From Caldisericota bacterium (GTDB lineage Bacteria; Caldisericota; JANLFM01): DNA of 64,000 bases. Positions within the stretch are counted from its first letter, which is position 1, and every line of letters begins with the position of its first letter. Below are positions 24,113 through 34,647 of this stretch, in pieces. A program made the translations under genes and the position numbers. The stretch lies in the NCBI GenBank assembly GCA_024655965.1, contig JANLFL010000001.1, forward strand, positions 278,120-342,119, read 5' to 3'. Under the pieces are notes generated by a model, which had not been told where the DNA came from, ran no database searches, and worked only from the letters and a program-made list of their open reading frames with translations.

Positions 24113-25504
24113 TCAAAGCATTATGCTTTTCCCTCGCTCCGGAAAAATAACCTTGGGGAAAAAATCGAGGAACTTCTGGGGGTGAACGGTATGGATGGGG
24201 ATCAAGACTTCGGGATTTATCGAGTTCACCAGATCCGCCAGCTCTTCCCGGCAGGCATGCCCCGAAGCGTGAGACACAAAATATTCCAAGTTGAAGCGCT
24301 GACACCAGTTTTTGAGGATTTCCGATTCCAGTTCATCTATCGGATCCTCGAGAATCTCCGACATGGAGAAGAGGTAAAGGCTCCCCGGCTTGGGCTTTGC
24401 CTCAACAAGTTCGGTTAAATGAAAAAAATCCAGAACCCAGATATACTCCTCCTGCCTTTTCCCTATTTCCTCCGCTGTAATCCTTCTTTCCCTCAAACAT
24501 GCCCTTTCAGGGCTGGAAAAACCTTGATCCTTTAAAATGCAAGGGCGGTAATCCTTTTCCAGAAAATCCCCGGATTTGGCCCGGTGGAAGTGCACGAACA
24601 CGTTTTCCTTATCCTCCCAGATGTGTCTCGCAAGGTCGAGGTGGGGATCCTCTTTTAAACTATCTATGACACAGGCCGTCTTCAAAGGAATTGCCAGTTT
24701 CCTCCCGCATTCCCTGGAGATGCGATAAAAGGTATGCAACCGGTCAAGGTCCTTAGGGTAAACCCCTACTACCACCAGGTTCCGGGTTTGTTTAACCTTA
24801 TCAAGGCAATCATTAAAAACCCTCTCCTCGGAGTCCTTGCGCGAGGAATCGACCCTCGTCCCCTCCAGGATCAGGGCCTTTGGTCGAACCTTTAAAGCCT
24901 TCTCCACGAAGTCCTGGGAAAGCCGGGAAAGGGGACCGTGAAAGCGAATGTCCCCTGAATAAACAATATACCCGTCAGGAGTCTCCACGATGAAGCCGTA
25001 AGCTCCGGGGACCGAGTGGTCGACATGTACGGGCCTGATTAGAAAATTATTTCCAATGGAAATTTCACTTCCGGTCCGAAAACATGCTAAATTTCGATGC
25101 TCTCCGATTTGGAAGCTGTGGCTGGTCGTCTCCACCACCTCGAGAATGGACCTGGTTGTTTCTCCCATGTAAAGGGGGATTTCCGGATGGAGAAATTTTA
25201 TAAACATACAGTGGTCCCCGTGAGCATGGGATATGAAAACCCCGGCGAAACGGGGGTCCGAAACCTCCAGGTTTGTCAGTCTGAGAAGTTTTGGATCGTA
25301 TAGGCCAGGAAGGGGAGGAATTAAATCGAATTCCAGGTAATCGAGAAGTCCGGCACCAATCCTTGGTTTAAGGAACTCATAGAAATATTCATTTCCCCGG
25401 GAAAAGCTCTGCCCGAAATCCAGGATGACCCTTTCCCCTCCTGCTTCGATTTCCACAATGTTCCCACCTATCTCCCCTACCCCTCCCCAAAGTTTAATCT
25501 TCAT
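24113..25504 (-). CDS. Metallo-beta-lactamase-fold nuclease, RNase J-like
   Basis: 463 residues. The zinc site signature is FISHAHGDH near 89-97, with further His/Asp in [13 protein letters not shown] and YSGDIRFHG. The C-terminal [11 protein letters not shown] and [12 protein letters not shown] are the beta-CASP motifs seen in RNase J and related RNA exonucleases. It is shorter than RNase J (about 555) and lacks the usual C-terminal domain, so it is a distinct subgroup. It ends just downstream of mscL on the same strand and starts 14 bases after the WYL regulator. Confidence 0.78.
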   Translation of the reverse strand: MKIKLWGGVGEIGGNIVEIEAGGERVILDFGQSFSRGNEYFYEFLKPRIGAGLLDYLEFDLIPPLPGLYDPKLLRLTNLEVSDPRFAGVFISHAHGDHCMFIKFLHPEIPLYMGETTRSILEVVETTSHSFQIGEHRNLACFRTGSEISIGNNFLIRPVHVDHSVPGAYGFIVETPDGYIVYSGDIRFHGPLSRLSQDFVEKALKVRPKALILEGTRVDSSRKDSEERVFNDCLDKVKQTRNLVVVGVYPKDLDRLHTFYRISRECGRKLAIPLKTACVIDSLKEDPHLDLARHIWEDKENVFVHFHRAKSGDFLEKDYRPCILKDQGFSSPERACLRERRITAEEIGKRQEEYIWVLDFFHLTELVEAKPKPGSLYLFSMSEILEDPIDELESEILKNWCQRFNLEYFVSHASGHACREELADLVNSINPEVLIPIHTVHPQKFLDFFPKVIFPERGKSIML

Positions 25505-25517
25505 CCTTTTCCTCCTT

Positions 25518-26477
25518 TTAATACTTGCGCAAAAGTTCCCCGGCGATCCTTTTTGCCTCGCCCCTCAACTCCGGGGGGCTTAATATTTCCGCTTTCTCCC
25601 CCCAGGAAAAAGCCCACCTGAGGACTTCCCTGGGTTCTGCGACTCTGACCGAAAAAAGGAGGTAACCATCCCTGGTCTTCTTCAACTCCTGGGTCGGATG
25701 CCAGACGACCTCCTGGATCAGGGGAGCGATTGATGGTTCAAACTTGACCACCACCTCCTTCAAATCCGTCCCACCGATCACTTGGAAAGCGCTCTCTAAA
25801 AATGAATCCAGGTTGAATCCATCCTGAACGCAAAAGGAAAAGGGGGTCAAGTTCGCCCTGCTGAAGCGGTTTAACCTGTATAGCCTAACCCCCTTGTCCT
25901 CATGAGAATATGCAACAACGTACCAGGAATGATGACGGAAGAAGACCCGATAAGGGTCAATCCTTCTTTTTAGAGGCTTGTCCTCCCCGATTGCCTGGTA
26001 AAGGACATCCACGCTCCGCTTTGACCTTGCTCCATCCTCAAGAGTCTTGAAGATCAAACGATGTTCCTGGCTTAAGGGAGTATAGGGACCCCGGAAAATA
26101 GCGGTGGATCTCTCCATCTCGTTCACCCGGGCAAGAAGGGAAGAGGGGAGGGAATTCTTTAACTTCACTAACGCCCCTTCGAGCTCCTCCCCGAGGATGC
26201 CCTCGAGGGGAAAGCTACCCCGGGAAGCGAAGACCATCGCCAAGGCTTCCTCAAGGGTAAAGTTCAGGGAGGGGAGGAGGGTATCCCCCTTTATCTTGTA
26301 CCCGTTTTGATCTCCGGAGATGTTAATTCCCAATTGCCTTAAACTTTCAACTGTTCGAAAAATTGTCCTTGGGCTCACTTCCAGGATTCTGGCGAGTTCC
26401 CTGGATTTTACTCCCGGTTTCGCCTTAATTATCGCCAGAGCCTTCAGGACCCGAAAGAAGCTTCCCTCTTTGAACAA
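25518..26477 (-). CDS. HTH and WYL-domain transcriptional regulator
   Basis: 319 residues. The N-terminal winged helix-turn-helix (SRELARILEVSPRTIFRTVE, about 25-45) is DeoR-like. The WYL domain (about 140-215) carries RIDPYRVFFRHHSWYVVAYS, where the usual W-Y-L is WYV, and RLYRLNRFS. The C-terminal WCX-type extension follows (EPREVLRWAFSWGEKAEILS). Such proteins bind DNA and are controlled by nucleic-acid or nucleotide ligands. No defence genes are nearby; it may regulate the nuclease gene it precedes. Confidence 0.9.
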   Translation of the reverse strand: MFKEGSFFRVLKALAIIKAKPGVKSRELARILEVSPRTIFRTVESLRQLGINISGDQNGYKIKGDTLLPSLNFTLEEALAMVFASRGSFPLEGILGEELEGALVKLKNSLPSSLLARVNEMERSTAIFRGPYTPLSQEHRLIFKTLEDGARSKRSVDVLYQAIGEDKPLKRRIDPYRVFFRHHSWYVVAYSHEDKGVRLYRLNRFSRANLTPFSFCVQDGFNLDSFLESAFQVIGGTDLKEVVVKFEPSIAPLIQEVVWHPTQELKKTRDGYLLFSVRVAEPREVLRWAFSWGEKAEILSPPELRGEAKRIAGELLRKY

Positions 26478-26587
26478 TTTCTCCCTCCCGTGGCTTTTCT
26501 TCTATTGTACCTCGGGAGGAAGGCGGAGGGACCTCCCCCGGCAGGGGTTAAAGACAAACCCTCCGCCTGGATAAAAATTAAAAGAAA

Positions 26588-26614
26588 GGGGGTGACAACT
26601 TGTCTGTCACCCCC
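26588..26614 (-). terminator. Intrinsic terminator of the M29 aminopeptidase gene
   Basis: A perfect 10-bp stem, GGGGGTGACA with its reverse complement around a 7-base loop, is followed on the minus strand by TTTCTTTTAATTTTT. It lies 13 bases after the aminopeptidase stop. The remaining gap to the WYL gene (26478-26587) shows no clear promoter. Confidence 0.8.
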
Positions 26615-26627
26615 AAAAAATCTCTTT

Positions 26628-27731
26628 TTAGATCAACCAGACCGAATCCCTTTGAATGACCTCGCCATCGAGCCGGATCTCGGACTCCTCCCTTAAATCG
26701 CAAATCATGTCCCAGTGAATTGCGGAGGAGTTTTTCCCGCCCGTGGAAGGATAAGCACTACCTAAGGCAAGGTGCAGGGTGCCCCCCATTTTTTCGTCGA
26801 AAAGGATGTCCCTGGTGAATCTTGTAATCCCGTAATTGTTCCCGAAGGCAAATTCGCCAACGTACCTAGCCCCTTGATCGATTTCCAAAATACCCTTCAG
26901 GAACTCCTCCCCCACTCTGGCTTCAGCCTTGACCACCCTGCCATCCTTAAAAACCAGCCGAATTCCCTCAACCTCCCTTCCTTGATATATTGCGGGGAAG
27001 GAAAAGAAGATGTGCCCCTGAACGCTTTCCTCTATGGGGGCGGTGAAAATTTCTCCATCCGGTAAGTTCCTCATCCCGTTTCCATTGATCCAGCGTCTTC
27101 CTTCGATTTTTAAGGTCAGGTCGGTTCCCTTTCCCAGGACCCTGATCTCCTTCCCCTTTTCTATGGCGGAAATTATCCGGGATTGCCTTCGGGCCACTTC
27201 GTCCCAGAAAGAAGCGGGGTCCTCTTCCTCCAAATGCAAGCTGGAAAAGACGAAATCGGCATAATCCTCAAGGGACATCCCGGCGTCCTGGGCGTTCGCC
27301 TGGTTGGGGAAACGGGTGTAGCACCACTTAAGGTCTCCTTTCCCGTCCCTTTCCATAAAAATTTGCGTTAGCTTTCCCTTGGACCTCTGCCAGGAAGTCT
27401 GCTTTTGAGGGGGTACCCCGTTCAAACAACGGGTGTTATAAGGGGCATCGATGGTCAGGATGGCATCAGCTCTATTCTGCTCCTCAACTTCAAAGGGTGA
27501 GAGAAAAGTCAAAACATCCTCCGGGGCTTCCTTCAGGAATAACTCCCTCAAGCCATCGAGTTCAGCCCGGACGACTGGAAACGCCCCTTCAATTAAAGCC
27601 TGCCTGAAGACTTCCTTTAACAGGGGAAGGGAAATGGGAGTGGTACGGATTAACAGGAGATCCCCTCTTTTCAAGGAAAGGGAGCGCTTCACAATTAACT
27701 CGGCGAATTTTTTTAGGATCTCGTTTTCCAA
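26628..27731 (-). CDS. Aminopeptidase, peptidase family M29
   Basis: 367 residues, family length. M29 enzymes are thermophilic cytosolic aminopeptidases (AmpS, aminopeptidase T) with two metal ions. The ligand motifs are visible: NLPDGEIFTAP (Glu), ARYVGEFAFGNN (Glu), GTLHLALGSAYPSTGG (His, Tyr) and SAIHWDMICD (His, Asp). It is divergent from hypA, with an 88-bp A/T-rich gap between them, and ends at a terminator, so it is probably a single-gene unit. Confidence 0.93.
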   Translation of the reverse strand: MENEILKKFAELIVKRSLSLKRGDLLLIRTTPISLPLLKEVFRQALIEGAFPVVRAELDGLRELFLKEAPEDVLTFLSPFEVEEQNRADAILTIDAPYNTRCLNGVPPQKQTSWQRSKGKLTQIFMERDGKGDLKWCYTRFPNQANAQDAGMSLEDYADFVFSSLHLEEEDPASFWDEVARRQSRIISAIEKGKEIRVLGKGTDLTLKIEGRRWINGNGMRNLPDGEIFTAPIEESVQGHIFFSFPAIYQGREVEGIRLVFKDGRVVKAEARVGEEFLKGILEIDQGARYVGEFAFGNNYGITRFTRDILFDEKMGGTLHLALGSAYPSTGGKNSSAIHWDMICDLREESEIRLDGEVIQRDSVWLI

Positions 27732-27819
27732 GATTTCCTCCTTGTGAAAAAAGGGTGATTTTAATAAGATTTATTAGTTTATTCCGGAATTATTTTAAGC
27801 CAAATTGAAAAGAGGAAAA

Positions 27820-28170
27820 ATGCACGAATTCTCCTTGATGGAAAGCGTCCTCAGGATAGCGAAAGAAGCGGCCGAAAGCAACAACCTCTCCCGACTAAAT
27901 TCCATCACCCTGGTCGTGGGAAAGTTGAGCGGGGTGAACATAGAGGCCTTGAGGTTCGCTTTCGAAGCCTTAAAGACCGAGGAACCCCTGATCAAGGAGG
28001 CCACCCTTGAAATAGAGGAGAAGGAGGGGGAGGGAAAATGCCCTCAATGTGGAAAGATTGTCCCTGTGTGGCATTACGACCTCCTCTGCAGGGACTGCAA
28101 CATGCCACTCCAGGTGGCGGGGGGCGATGAGTTTTACGTAAAATCCATTACAGGTGAGAGAGATGGCTGA
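27820..28170 (+). CDS. hypA: Hydrogenase nickel insertion protein HypA
   Basis: 116 residues from the ATG at 27820, preceded by AGAGGAAAA; an in-frame TTG at 27805 lies upstream of that ribosome site. HypA delivers nickel to [NiFe] hydrogenase precursors with HypB. The nickel-binding N terminus MHEFSL and the zinc loop CPQCG...CRDC (about 71-92) are intact. It overlaps hypB by 8 bases. It serves the hydrogenase encoded at 60-64 kb, while hypFCDE are in a separate operon. Confidence 0.95.
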   Translation: MHEFSLMESVLRIAKEAAESNNLSRLNSITLVVGKLSGVNIEALRFAFEALKTEEPLIKEATLEIEEKEGEGKCPQCGKIVPVWHYDLLCRDCNMPLQVAGGDEFYVKSITGERDG

Positions 28171-28819
28171 AATAATTGTTATGAAAGCAGTAAACGCTGA
28201 AAACGAGCTCCACGCTCAAAAAGTAAGGGAATTGGTGGATCACTTTGGAGTCCTGTTAATCAACCTCCTTTCCAGCCCCGGATCCGGGAAAACAACCCTC
28301 CTTGAAGCCACTTTAAGGGAATGGAGAGGGAAATTCCGCATGGGGGCGATAGAGGGAGATTTATTCACCGATGAGGACGCCCGGCGACTTGAAAGGTTTG
28401 GAATTCAAGTGGTTCAGCTGAACACCCAGGGGTCCTGTCACCTGACAGCGAACATGATCGAAAAAGCCCTGGAGAAATTGGATTTAAAAGCCCTTGACTT
28501 CCTGTTTATCGAAAATGTGGGGAACCTGGTGTGTCCGGCATCATTTAACCTGGGAGAGCATAAACGGGTGACCCTGCTTTCAGTTACGGAGGGGCAGGAC
28601 AAGATTAAGAAGTACCCAAAAGCCTTCTTCACCGCAGACCTCCTTCTCGTTAGCAAAATTGACCTTCTTCACTTAACCGAGGTAAAGCTTGAAAATCTGA
28701 AAGAGGATTTCTTCAGGGTGAACCCGAAGGGGGGATTCCTCCCTCTATCTGCGAAGACAGGCGATGGGATGCCTCAGTGGCTTGGATTCCTGGAAGCCTG
28801 GAAGAAGGAGCTCCTTTAA
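28163..28819 (+). CDS. hypB: Hydrogenase nickel incorporation GTPase HypB
   Basis: 218 residues from ATG 28163 with GGTGAGAGAG upstream. It is a G3E-class GTPase: P-loop LLSSPGSGKTTLLE near 34-47, EGDLFTDEDARR, FIENVGNLVCPA (metal-binding Cys at the dimer interface) and VSKIDLL. There is no His-rich nickel-storage N terminus. It is co-translated with hypA. The 135 bases after it, up to dnaE, show no clear gene or terminator. Confidence 0.95.
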   Translation: MAEIIVMKAVNAENELHAQKVRELVDHFGVLLINLLSSPGSGKTTLLEATLREWRGKFRMGAIEGDLFTDEDARRLERFGIQVVQLNTQGSCHLTANMIEKALEKLDLKALDFLFIENVGNLVCPASFNLGEHKRVTLLSVTEGQDKIKKYPKAFFTADLLLVSKIDLLHLTEVKLENLKEDFFRVNPKGGFLPLSAKTGDGMPQWLGFLEAWKKELL

Positions 28820-28954
28820 TACTCACCCCGAACAAACTTGTCTAAAAGGAAAAATCCTAAGAGAAAATATCTGGTTCAAAAATTTTCCCCTGGTTATGTT
28901 TCATTAACCTTCCTGTGACCCATTTAACTTTTCAGTCCGTGTTAGAATAAATTC

Positions 28955-31900
28955 ATGGCTTTTGTACATCTGCACGTTCATTCCGAATACAGCCTTTTAG
29001 ATGGCCTCTCCAGAATTAAGGATTTAACCCGCATGGCCAGGGAGATGGGAATGAACGCTCTGGCTTTAACAGACCACGGCGTGATGCACGGGGTGATTTC
29101 CTTCTACCAGAAGGCCAGGGAGCAGGGGATTAAGCCGATCATCGGCTGCGAGGTCTATGTGGCTCCCAGGACCCGCTTTGACCGGGAGGGAAAAATTGAC
29201 CAGGCCTACCATCTCGTCCTCCTCGCCAAAAACCTCGAAGGTTACCGGAATTTGATTCAGCTCGTCTCCCTTGCCCACATCGAAGGCTTTTACTACCGCC
29301 CCCGGGTGGACAAGGAACTCCTAAAGAAATATTCCTCGGGCTTGATCGCCCTCACAAGTTGCCTGAAGGGAGAAATCCCCCAGCTACTCCTCCAGGGGGA
29401 GAAGGAAAAAGCCCGCCAGGTTGCCCTCGATTACGCTTTGACTTTTGGGGAGGATAACTTTTTCCTGGAAATTCAAAACCACGGCCTGGAGGATGAGAGG
29501 ATCTTCAAAGAGGAGATGATTCAGCTTTCCCGGGAGACAGGGCTACCCCTGGTTGCCACGAACGATTCCCATTACAGTTTGAAAGCTGACTACCGCACGC
29601 ATGACATTATTCTGTGCGTGGGAACGGGAAAGACCATCGAGGACAAGGACCGATTGAGCTTTGAAAACGACCAGTTCTACTTCAAGTCCGAGGAGGAGAT
29701 GGCCGCTCTTTTTGCCGATTTCCCCGAAGCCCTGGAAAATACCCAGAAGATCGCCGATTCCTGCAACCTTGAACTCGATTTTAATCAACTTTACCTTCCC
29801 AAATTTGAGGTCCCCCAGGGGTACGACGTCGATTCCTACCTCGAGGAAATCGCCCGGGAGGGTTTGTCCCGAAAATTCCAGGAAATCACCCCGGAAGTCC
29901 AGAGCCGGTTCCAGTACGAACTGGAAACCATTAAAAGGATGGGTTTTTCCTCTTACTTCCTGGTGGTCTGGGACATGGTCCGCTTCGCCCGCAGTCAGGG
30001 AATCATGGTCGGACCTGGGAGGGGCTCTGTATGCGGGTCGCTCGTGGCTTACGCCCTGGGAATCACGGAGATCGACCCCTTAAGATACGGGCTTTATTTC
30101 GAGAGGTTCTTAAACACGGAAAGGGTCACCATGCCCGATTGCGATATCGATTTCTGCTCCAGAAGGCGAGACGAAGTGCTAGATTACCTCAAAAGGAAAT
30201 ACGGAGAGGAAAGCGTCGCCCAGATAGCCACCTTCGGAACAATGGCAGCCAGGGCAGCGATCAGGGACTGTGGCCGGGTCTTGAGGGTCCCTCTGAGGGT
30301 CGTGGACCGCATCGCCAAAAAAATACCCTTTAACTCCACCATCTCCCAGGCTCTGGACACGGTCGAGGACTTGAGGGAGGAGTACCTGAATGACCCTCAG
30401 ATAAAGGAGCTTCTCGATTCTGCCAGAGGTCTTGAAGGAATTGCCCGCCATGCTTCAACTCATGCAGCGGGAGTTGTGATCTCGTCTGAACCCTTAACCA
30501 TGCATGTCCCTCTGATGAAGGATACCGAGGGGGAGATTACTACCCAGTTCGCCAAGGACGATATCGAAAAAATTGGCCTTTTGAAGATGGATGTGCTGGG
30601 TTTGAACACCCTTACCATGGCGCAGGAGACCGTTCGGTTGATCAAGGAACGCCAAGGAATCGAGCTCGATTGGCAAAATATCCCCCTTGATGACCAAAAA
30701 ACCTTCCGGATTCTCCAGCAGGCGGAGACCTCCGGGGTCTTCCAGCTGGAGAGCCTGGGAATGAGGCGCATCCTGAAGGATTTGAAGCCCACCCGAATTG
30801 AGGACATCATCGCCGTGGTTGCCCTTTTCCGTCCCGGTCCCATGGACATGATTCCCGACTTCATCCGCGCCAAAGAAGGCAAGATCAAAATCGAATACCT
30901 CCATCCGAAACTGGAGCCAATTTTGAAGGAGACCTACGGGGCCATCGTCTACCAGGAGCAGGTCATGCAGATCGCTTCAGCCCTTGCAGGTTATTCCCTC
31001 CAGGAAGCCGATGTCCTCCGCAGGGCGATGGCCAAGAAGGACAAAGCCGCCATGGATAAGCAGAGGCCCCAGTTCATAGCCAGGGCGAAAGAGTTGGGCA
31101 CGCCCCCTGAGGTTTCTGGCCAGGTATTTGATTTCATGGCCAAATTTGCCCAGTACGGTTTTAACAAATCTCACGCCACGGCATACGGGGTCCTCGCTTA
31201 CCGGACTGCCTACCTCAAAGCCCATTACCCCCTTGAGTTCATGTCAGCCCTCCTTACCTCGGTAATCGGTGACGAAAATAAAATTCGAGCCTATATCGAG
31301 GAATGCAATAATTACGGGATCAAGGTCCTTCCCCCAAACATCAACCAGGGTGGTATCGGTTTCAAACCAGGAGACGGAAACACCATCCTCTTCGGCCTGG
31401 CGGCGATTAAGAATGTTGGGGAGGGGGCAGTGGAAGTAATCGTTAAGGAAAGGGAAGAGGGGGGTCCATTCCAGTCGCTGGGGGACTTCCTCAAGCGAAT
31501 CTCCTCCCACCTCGTAACCCGCAAAACTGTGGAGAGTCTGATCAAAGCCGGCGCATTCGATTTCACCGGAAAGCCTCGCCCTCAACTCCTTTACAATCTC
31601 GATTTCCTCCTGGGGGCCGCGAAGAAGGTCTCAAAGAGAAATCAAGCCACCCTTTTTGGAGGAGAGGAAACCCAGGAGGTGGAAGAACCGGATTACGAGG
31701 GTGGTTACTCCGAAGGAGAGGTACTTGCCTGGGAGAAGGAAGCTTTGGGATTTTATCTTTCCGAACATCCCCTCGTGCGGTATGAAAAACTCCTTTCCAC
31801 CTTCAATACCACTCCCATCGCCCACCTGCTCGAACTCGAGGACGGGCAAACCGTAACCGTTTACGGGAACATTTCCCGAAGCCGGAAAATTCAGGCAAAA

Positions 31901-32368
31901 AATGGAAGCCAGGTCTTGATTCTGACCATTGAAGATCTCACTTCCTCGATCGAGGTTGTGGTCTACTCCCGTCTGATTGAGGAATTTAAAACAGCATTAG
32001 AAAAAGAGGGAGTGGTGGTCATTTCCGGAAGGCTTTCCCTTGAAGAGGAGCGAGCAAAGGTCACCGCCTCAAAACTGGTGAAATTCGTGGAGAAAGAGGT
32101 CCTGGAACTCCAATTAAAGGACCTGGAAAAGAAGGACTTTTTCCTGTACATCACTATTCCTCTGGGAACCACTTTCAACACCCTTCTTAAATTGAAGGAA
32201 ATTCTGGAAACCTATCACGGAAGGTGCCCGGTGACCATTTTCCTTCCCTTGAACGGGAAAAAGGTGATAATTTCCCCCTCCAACAGGTTCTGGGTCCAGA
32301 ACAGCCCCAAGCTGATAAAAAAGCTTCAGGATCTGCTTGGTCCGGAAAACGTTTCCATCTCCTCCTGA
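28955..32368 (+). CDS. dnaE: DNA polymerase III subunit alpha
   Basis: 1137 residues, DnaE1 type. The N-terminal PHP domain begins FVHLHVHSEYSLLDG with metal-binding His residues, plus ALTDHGVMHG. Catalytic aspartates lie in TMPDCDIDF near residue 395. Further blocks are PGRGSVCGSLVAYALGI, FNKSHATAYG and a C-terminal OB domain (TVTVYGNISRSRKI). It replicates the chromosome. The gene stands at the head of a run with the MrfA-type helicase. Confidence 0.97.
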   Translation: MAFVHLHVHSEYSLLDGLSRIKDLTRMAREMGMNALALTDHGVMHGVISFYQKAREQGIKPIIGCEVYVAPRTRFDREGKIDQAYHLVLLAKNLEGYRNLIQLVSLAHIEGFYYRPRVDKELLKKYSSGLIALTSCLKGEIPQLLLQGEKEKARQVALDYALTFGEDNFFLEIQNHGLEDERIFKEEMIQLSRETGLPLVATNDSHYSLKADYRTHDIILCVGTGKTIEDKDRLSFENDQFYFKSEEEMAALFADFPEALENTQKIADSCNLELDFNQLYLPKFEVPQGYDVDSYLEEIAREGLSRKFQEITPEVQSRFQYELETIKRMGFSSYFLVVWDMVRFARSQGIMVGPGRGSVCGSLVAYALGITEIDPLRYGLYFERFLNTERVTMPDCDIDFCSRRRDEVLDYLKRKYGEESVAQIATFGTMAARAAIRDCGRVLRVPLRVVDRIAKKIPFNSTISQALDTVEDLREEYLNDPQIKELLDSARGLEGIARHASTHAAGVVISSEPLTMHVPLMKDTEGEITTQFAKDDIEKIGLLKMDVLGLNTLTMAQETVRLIKERQGIELDWQNIPLDDQKTFRILQQAETSGVFQLESLGMRRILKDLKPTRIEDIIAVVALFRPGPMDMIPDFIRAKEGKIKIEYLHPKLEPILKETYGAIVYQEQVMQIASALAGYSLQEADVLRRAMAKKDKAAMDKQRPQFIARAKELGTPPEVSGQVFDFMAKFAQYGFNKSHATAYGVLAYRTAYLKAHYPLEFMSALLTSVIGDENKIRAYIEECNNYGIKVLPPNINQGGIGFKPGDGNTILFGLAAIKNVGEGAVEVIVKEREEGGPFQSLGDFLKRISSHLVTRKTVESLIKAGAFDFTGKPRPQLLYNLDFLLGAAKKVSKRNQATLFGGEETQEVEEPDYEGGYSEGEVLAWEKEALGFYLSEHPLVRYEKLLSTFNTTPIAHLLELEDGQTVTVYGNISRSRKIQAKNGSQVLILTIEDLTSSIEVVVYSRLIEEFKTALEKEGVVVISGRLSLEEERAKVTASKLVKFVEKEVLELQLKDLEKKDFFLYITIPLGTTFNTLLKLKEILETYHGRCPVTIFLPLNGKKVIISPSNRFWVQNSPKLIKKLQDLLGPENVSISS

Positions 32369-32379
32369 AATTTAAATTT

Positions 32380-34647
32380 ATGTCCCGGATTTCTTCCATT
32401 CTCCAGGATTTACGGGAGTCCCTGGCAAAGGAAGGGCAACTGGTTCATCTCGAGGTTCTCTCCGGAAAACCCCCGGTTCACGGGGAAATCCTCCGCCCTT
32501 TGCCCGATTCCATTGAGAAAATTCTCAACTCCCAGGGCCTTCGCTTGTACTCCCACCAGGGTCAGGCAATCAACCTTCTCCGCGAAGGTAAGGACGTGAT
32601 TATCGCCACCCCTACAGCTTCGGGAAAAAGCCTGGCCTTTAACATCCCCGTGATGGAAAGCCTCCTTCTCGACCCTTTTGCCTGCGCCCTCTATATTTAC
32701 CCCTTGAAAGCCCTGGCAAACGACCAGTTGAAAACCCTCCTCTTTTGGGACCGCCACCTTAAAGCGAACTTCAGGCCGGCAATTTACGATGGGGACACCC
32801 CCTCCTCAGCAAAAAGGAGGATCCTTGAAAGGTCAAGGATAATACTTACAAACCCCTACGCCCTTCACGAATACCTCCCATGGCACCATCTCTGGCGCCG
32901 GGTCTTCATGAATTTAAAATTCGTGATCATCGATGAAGCCCATGTGTACCGGGGGATTTTCGGCTCTCATTTTTCCTGCCTCCTTCGCCGCTTAAAAAGG
33001 ATCGCCCGCTATTACGGTTCTGAACCTCAATTTGTCCTATCCTCGGCTACTTTATATAATCCCCAGGAGTTCGGGGAAAAGCTCCTCGGTAGAAAAGTCG
33101 AGGTGATCACTACCGATGGGGCTCCCCGGAGCCAAAAATTCTTCCTCCTTTGGAATCCCCCCCTTACCGAAAAGGGGGAAAGGCGCTCCCCTCACCTCGA
33201 AACCAGGGACCTCGTTTGGAAGCTCGCTTCCTCTGGAATCCAAGTCCTCTGCTTCACAGGGTCAAGGTATCTCTGCGAGCTTTTAACAAGGTGGACCCGG
33301 GAGGTGGCAGAAAGGGAGGGCGGGTTGGAGCCCAAAAAAATTGCCTCCTACCGAGCGGGGTACCTTCCCGAGGAGCGTCGAGAATTGGAACATCGATTGA
33401 AGGAAAAGGATCTGAGGGTGATATTTTCCACCAACGCCCTGGAGCTGGGGATTGACATTGGCTCCCTTGACGCGGTCGTGATTTCGGGATACCCCGGGAC
33501 GATGATTTCCACCTGGCAGCAAGCGGGGAGAGCAGGAAGGGGAAGGGCTGATTCCCTGGTGGTCCTGGTAGCCTTTCCCGATCCTCTTGACCAGTACTTT
33601 GCCCAGCACCCGGAAAGGTTCTTTTCCCACCCCATGGAAAGCGCTCTGCTCAATCCCCAAAACCCTCACGTCCTTCGGGGTCATCTTCAATGCGCGGCCC
33701 TGGAATTGCCCTTTGAAAGCAAAAACGAGGTGGAAGAAGTCTTCGGGACCCCAGCCCTTGAGGTGCTCTCCGATCTGGAAAAGGAAGGGATCATCGTTTC
33801 AGGTTCATACCGGGGGAGCCAGAAGCGATCATCCGAGATCGTAACACTAAACAATCTCGGGACCCGGACCTTTCTCCTCCTTTCGGAAGGGGAGGTGATT
33901 GAGACCCTCGACCTCGCCCAGGTGTACCGGGAGGCTTACCCGGGGGCTGTTTTCCTTCACCAGGGAGAAACATTCCTGGTTCAAAAGATCGAAGGGGAAA
34001 GGGGCTTGATCCATTTAAGTCCGGTCGAGGTAGACTATTACACCCAACCCCGGAAGGACACCGAGGTCCGGATCAAAAAAGAGATCAAGAGGAGAATCAC
34101 CCCCGAAGGGATTGAGGTCTTCCTGGGAGAGGTCGAGGTCTGCGAGCAACTTTTGGGGTATTACGTGAAAAAATTCGACCGGGTGCTGGATTTTAGGGAC
34201 CTCCTCCTCCCTCCCCTGACCTACTCCACGATTGCCACCTGGTTCTTAATTCCTCAAAGTTTGAAGGAGGAATTCCCTAAAACTGGTTTTGATTTCGAAG
34301 GAAGCCTTCACGCCCTGGAGCATTCGATGATCGCTTTAACACCCATTTTTGCCCTCTGCGATCGCTGGGACCTGGGAGGGGTTTCCTATCCCCACCATCC
34401 TGAGCTCGATGCCCCAGCGGTCTTTATCTACGATGGGGCTCCGGGAGGAGTGGGAATTGCGGAAAAGGTTTTCGAGGTCCTGCCAGAATTGATTAAGGTA
34501 ACCTGGGAGATGGTCAGGGATTGCCCATGCGAAGAGGGGTGTCCCTCATGCGTCCTTTCGCCAAAATGCGGAAATAATAATCAACCAATGAGCAAGGGAG
34601 GGGCCATTTTTCTCCTGGAAAGGTTAAAGCGGGGCGGGTTTAAATAA
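32380..34647 (+). CDS. DEAD/DEAH-box helicase with DUF1998 domain, MrfA/Hrq1-like
   Basis: 755 residues from the ATG at 32380; the longer frame upstream lies inside dnaE. Superfamily 2 motifs are IATPTASGKSLAF (Walker A), IIDEAHVYRG (DEAH), VLSSATLYNP (motif III) and QQAGRAGRGR (motif VI). The C-terminal DUF1998 domain ends with CPCEEGCPSCVLSPKCG, the four-Cys metal site of MrfA. MrfA-type helicases repair mitomycin adducts and crosslinks. It directly follows dnaE (11-bp gap) and precedes a flavodoxin gene without a gap. Confidence 0.88.
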   Translation: MSRISSILQDLRESLAKEGQLVHLEVLSGKPPVHGEILRPLPDSIEKILNSQGLRLYSHQGQAINLLREGKDVIIATPTASGKSLAFNIPVMESLLLDPFACALYIYPLKALANDQLKTLLFWDRHLKANFRPAIYDGDTPSSAKRRILERSRIILTNPYALHEYLPWHHLWRRVFMNLKFVIIDEAHVYRGIFGSHFSCLLRRLKRIARYYGSEPQFVLSSATLYNPQEFGEKLLGRKVEVITTDGAPRSQKFFLLWNPPLTEKGERRSPHLETRDLVWKLASSGIQVLCFTGSRYLCELLTRWTREVAEREGGLEPKKIASYRAGYLPEERRELEHRLKEKDLRVIFSTNALELGIDIGSLDAVVISGYPGTMISTWQQAGRAGRGRADSLVVLVAFPDPLDQYFAQHPERFFSHPMESALLNPQNPHVLRGHLQCAALELPFESKNEVEEVFGTPALEVLSDLEKEGIIVSGSYRGSQKRSSEIVTLNNLGTRTFLLLSEGEVIETLDLAQVYREAYPGAVFLHQGETFLVQKIEGERGLIHLSPVEVDYYTQPRKDTEVRIKKEIKRRITPEGIEVFLGEVEVCEQLLGYYVKKFDRVLDFRDLLLPPLTYSTIATWFLIPQSLKEEFPKTGFDFEGSLHALEHSMIALTPIFALCDRWDLGGVSYPHHPELDAPAVFIYDGAPGGVGIAEKVFEVLPELIKVTWEMVRDCPCEEGCPSCVLSPKCGNNNQPMSKGGAIFLLERLKRGGFK

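Noticed and set aside
28820-28954. Possible promoter TAGAAT just before dnaE
   Set aside because: It would leave a leader of only a few bases and there is no -35; not enough to call.
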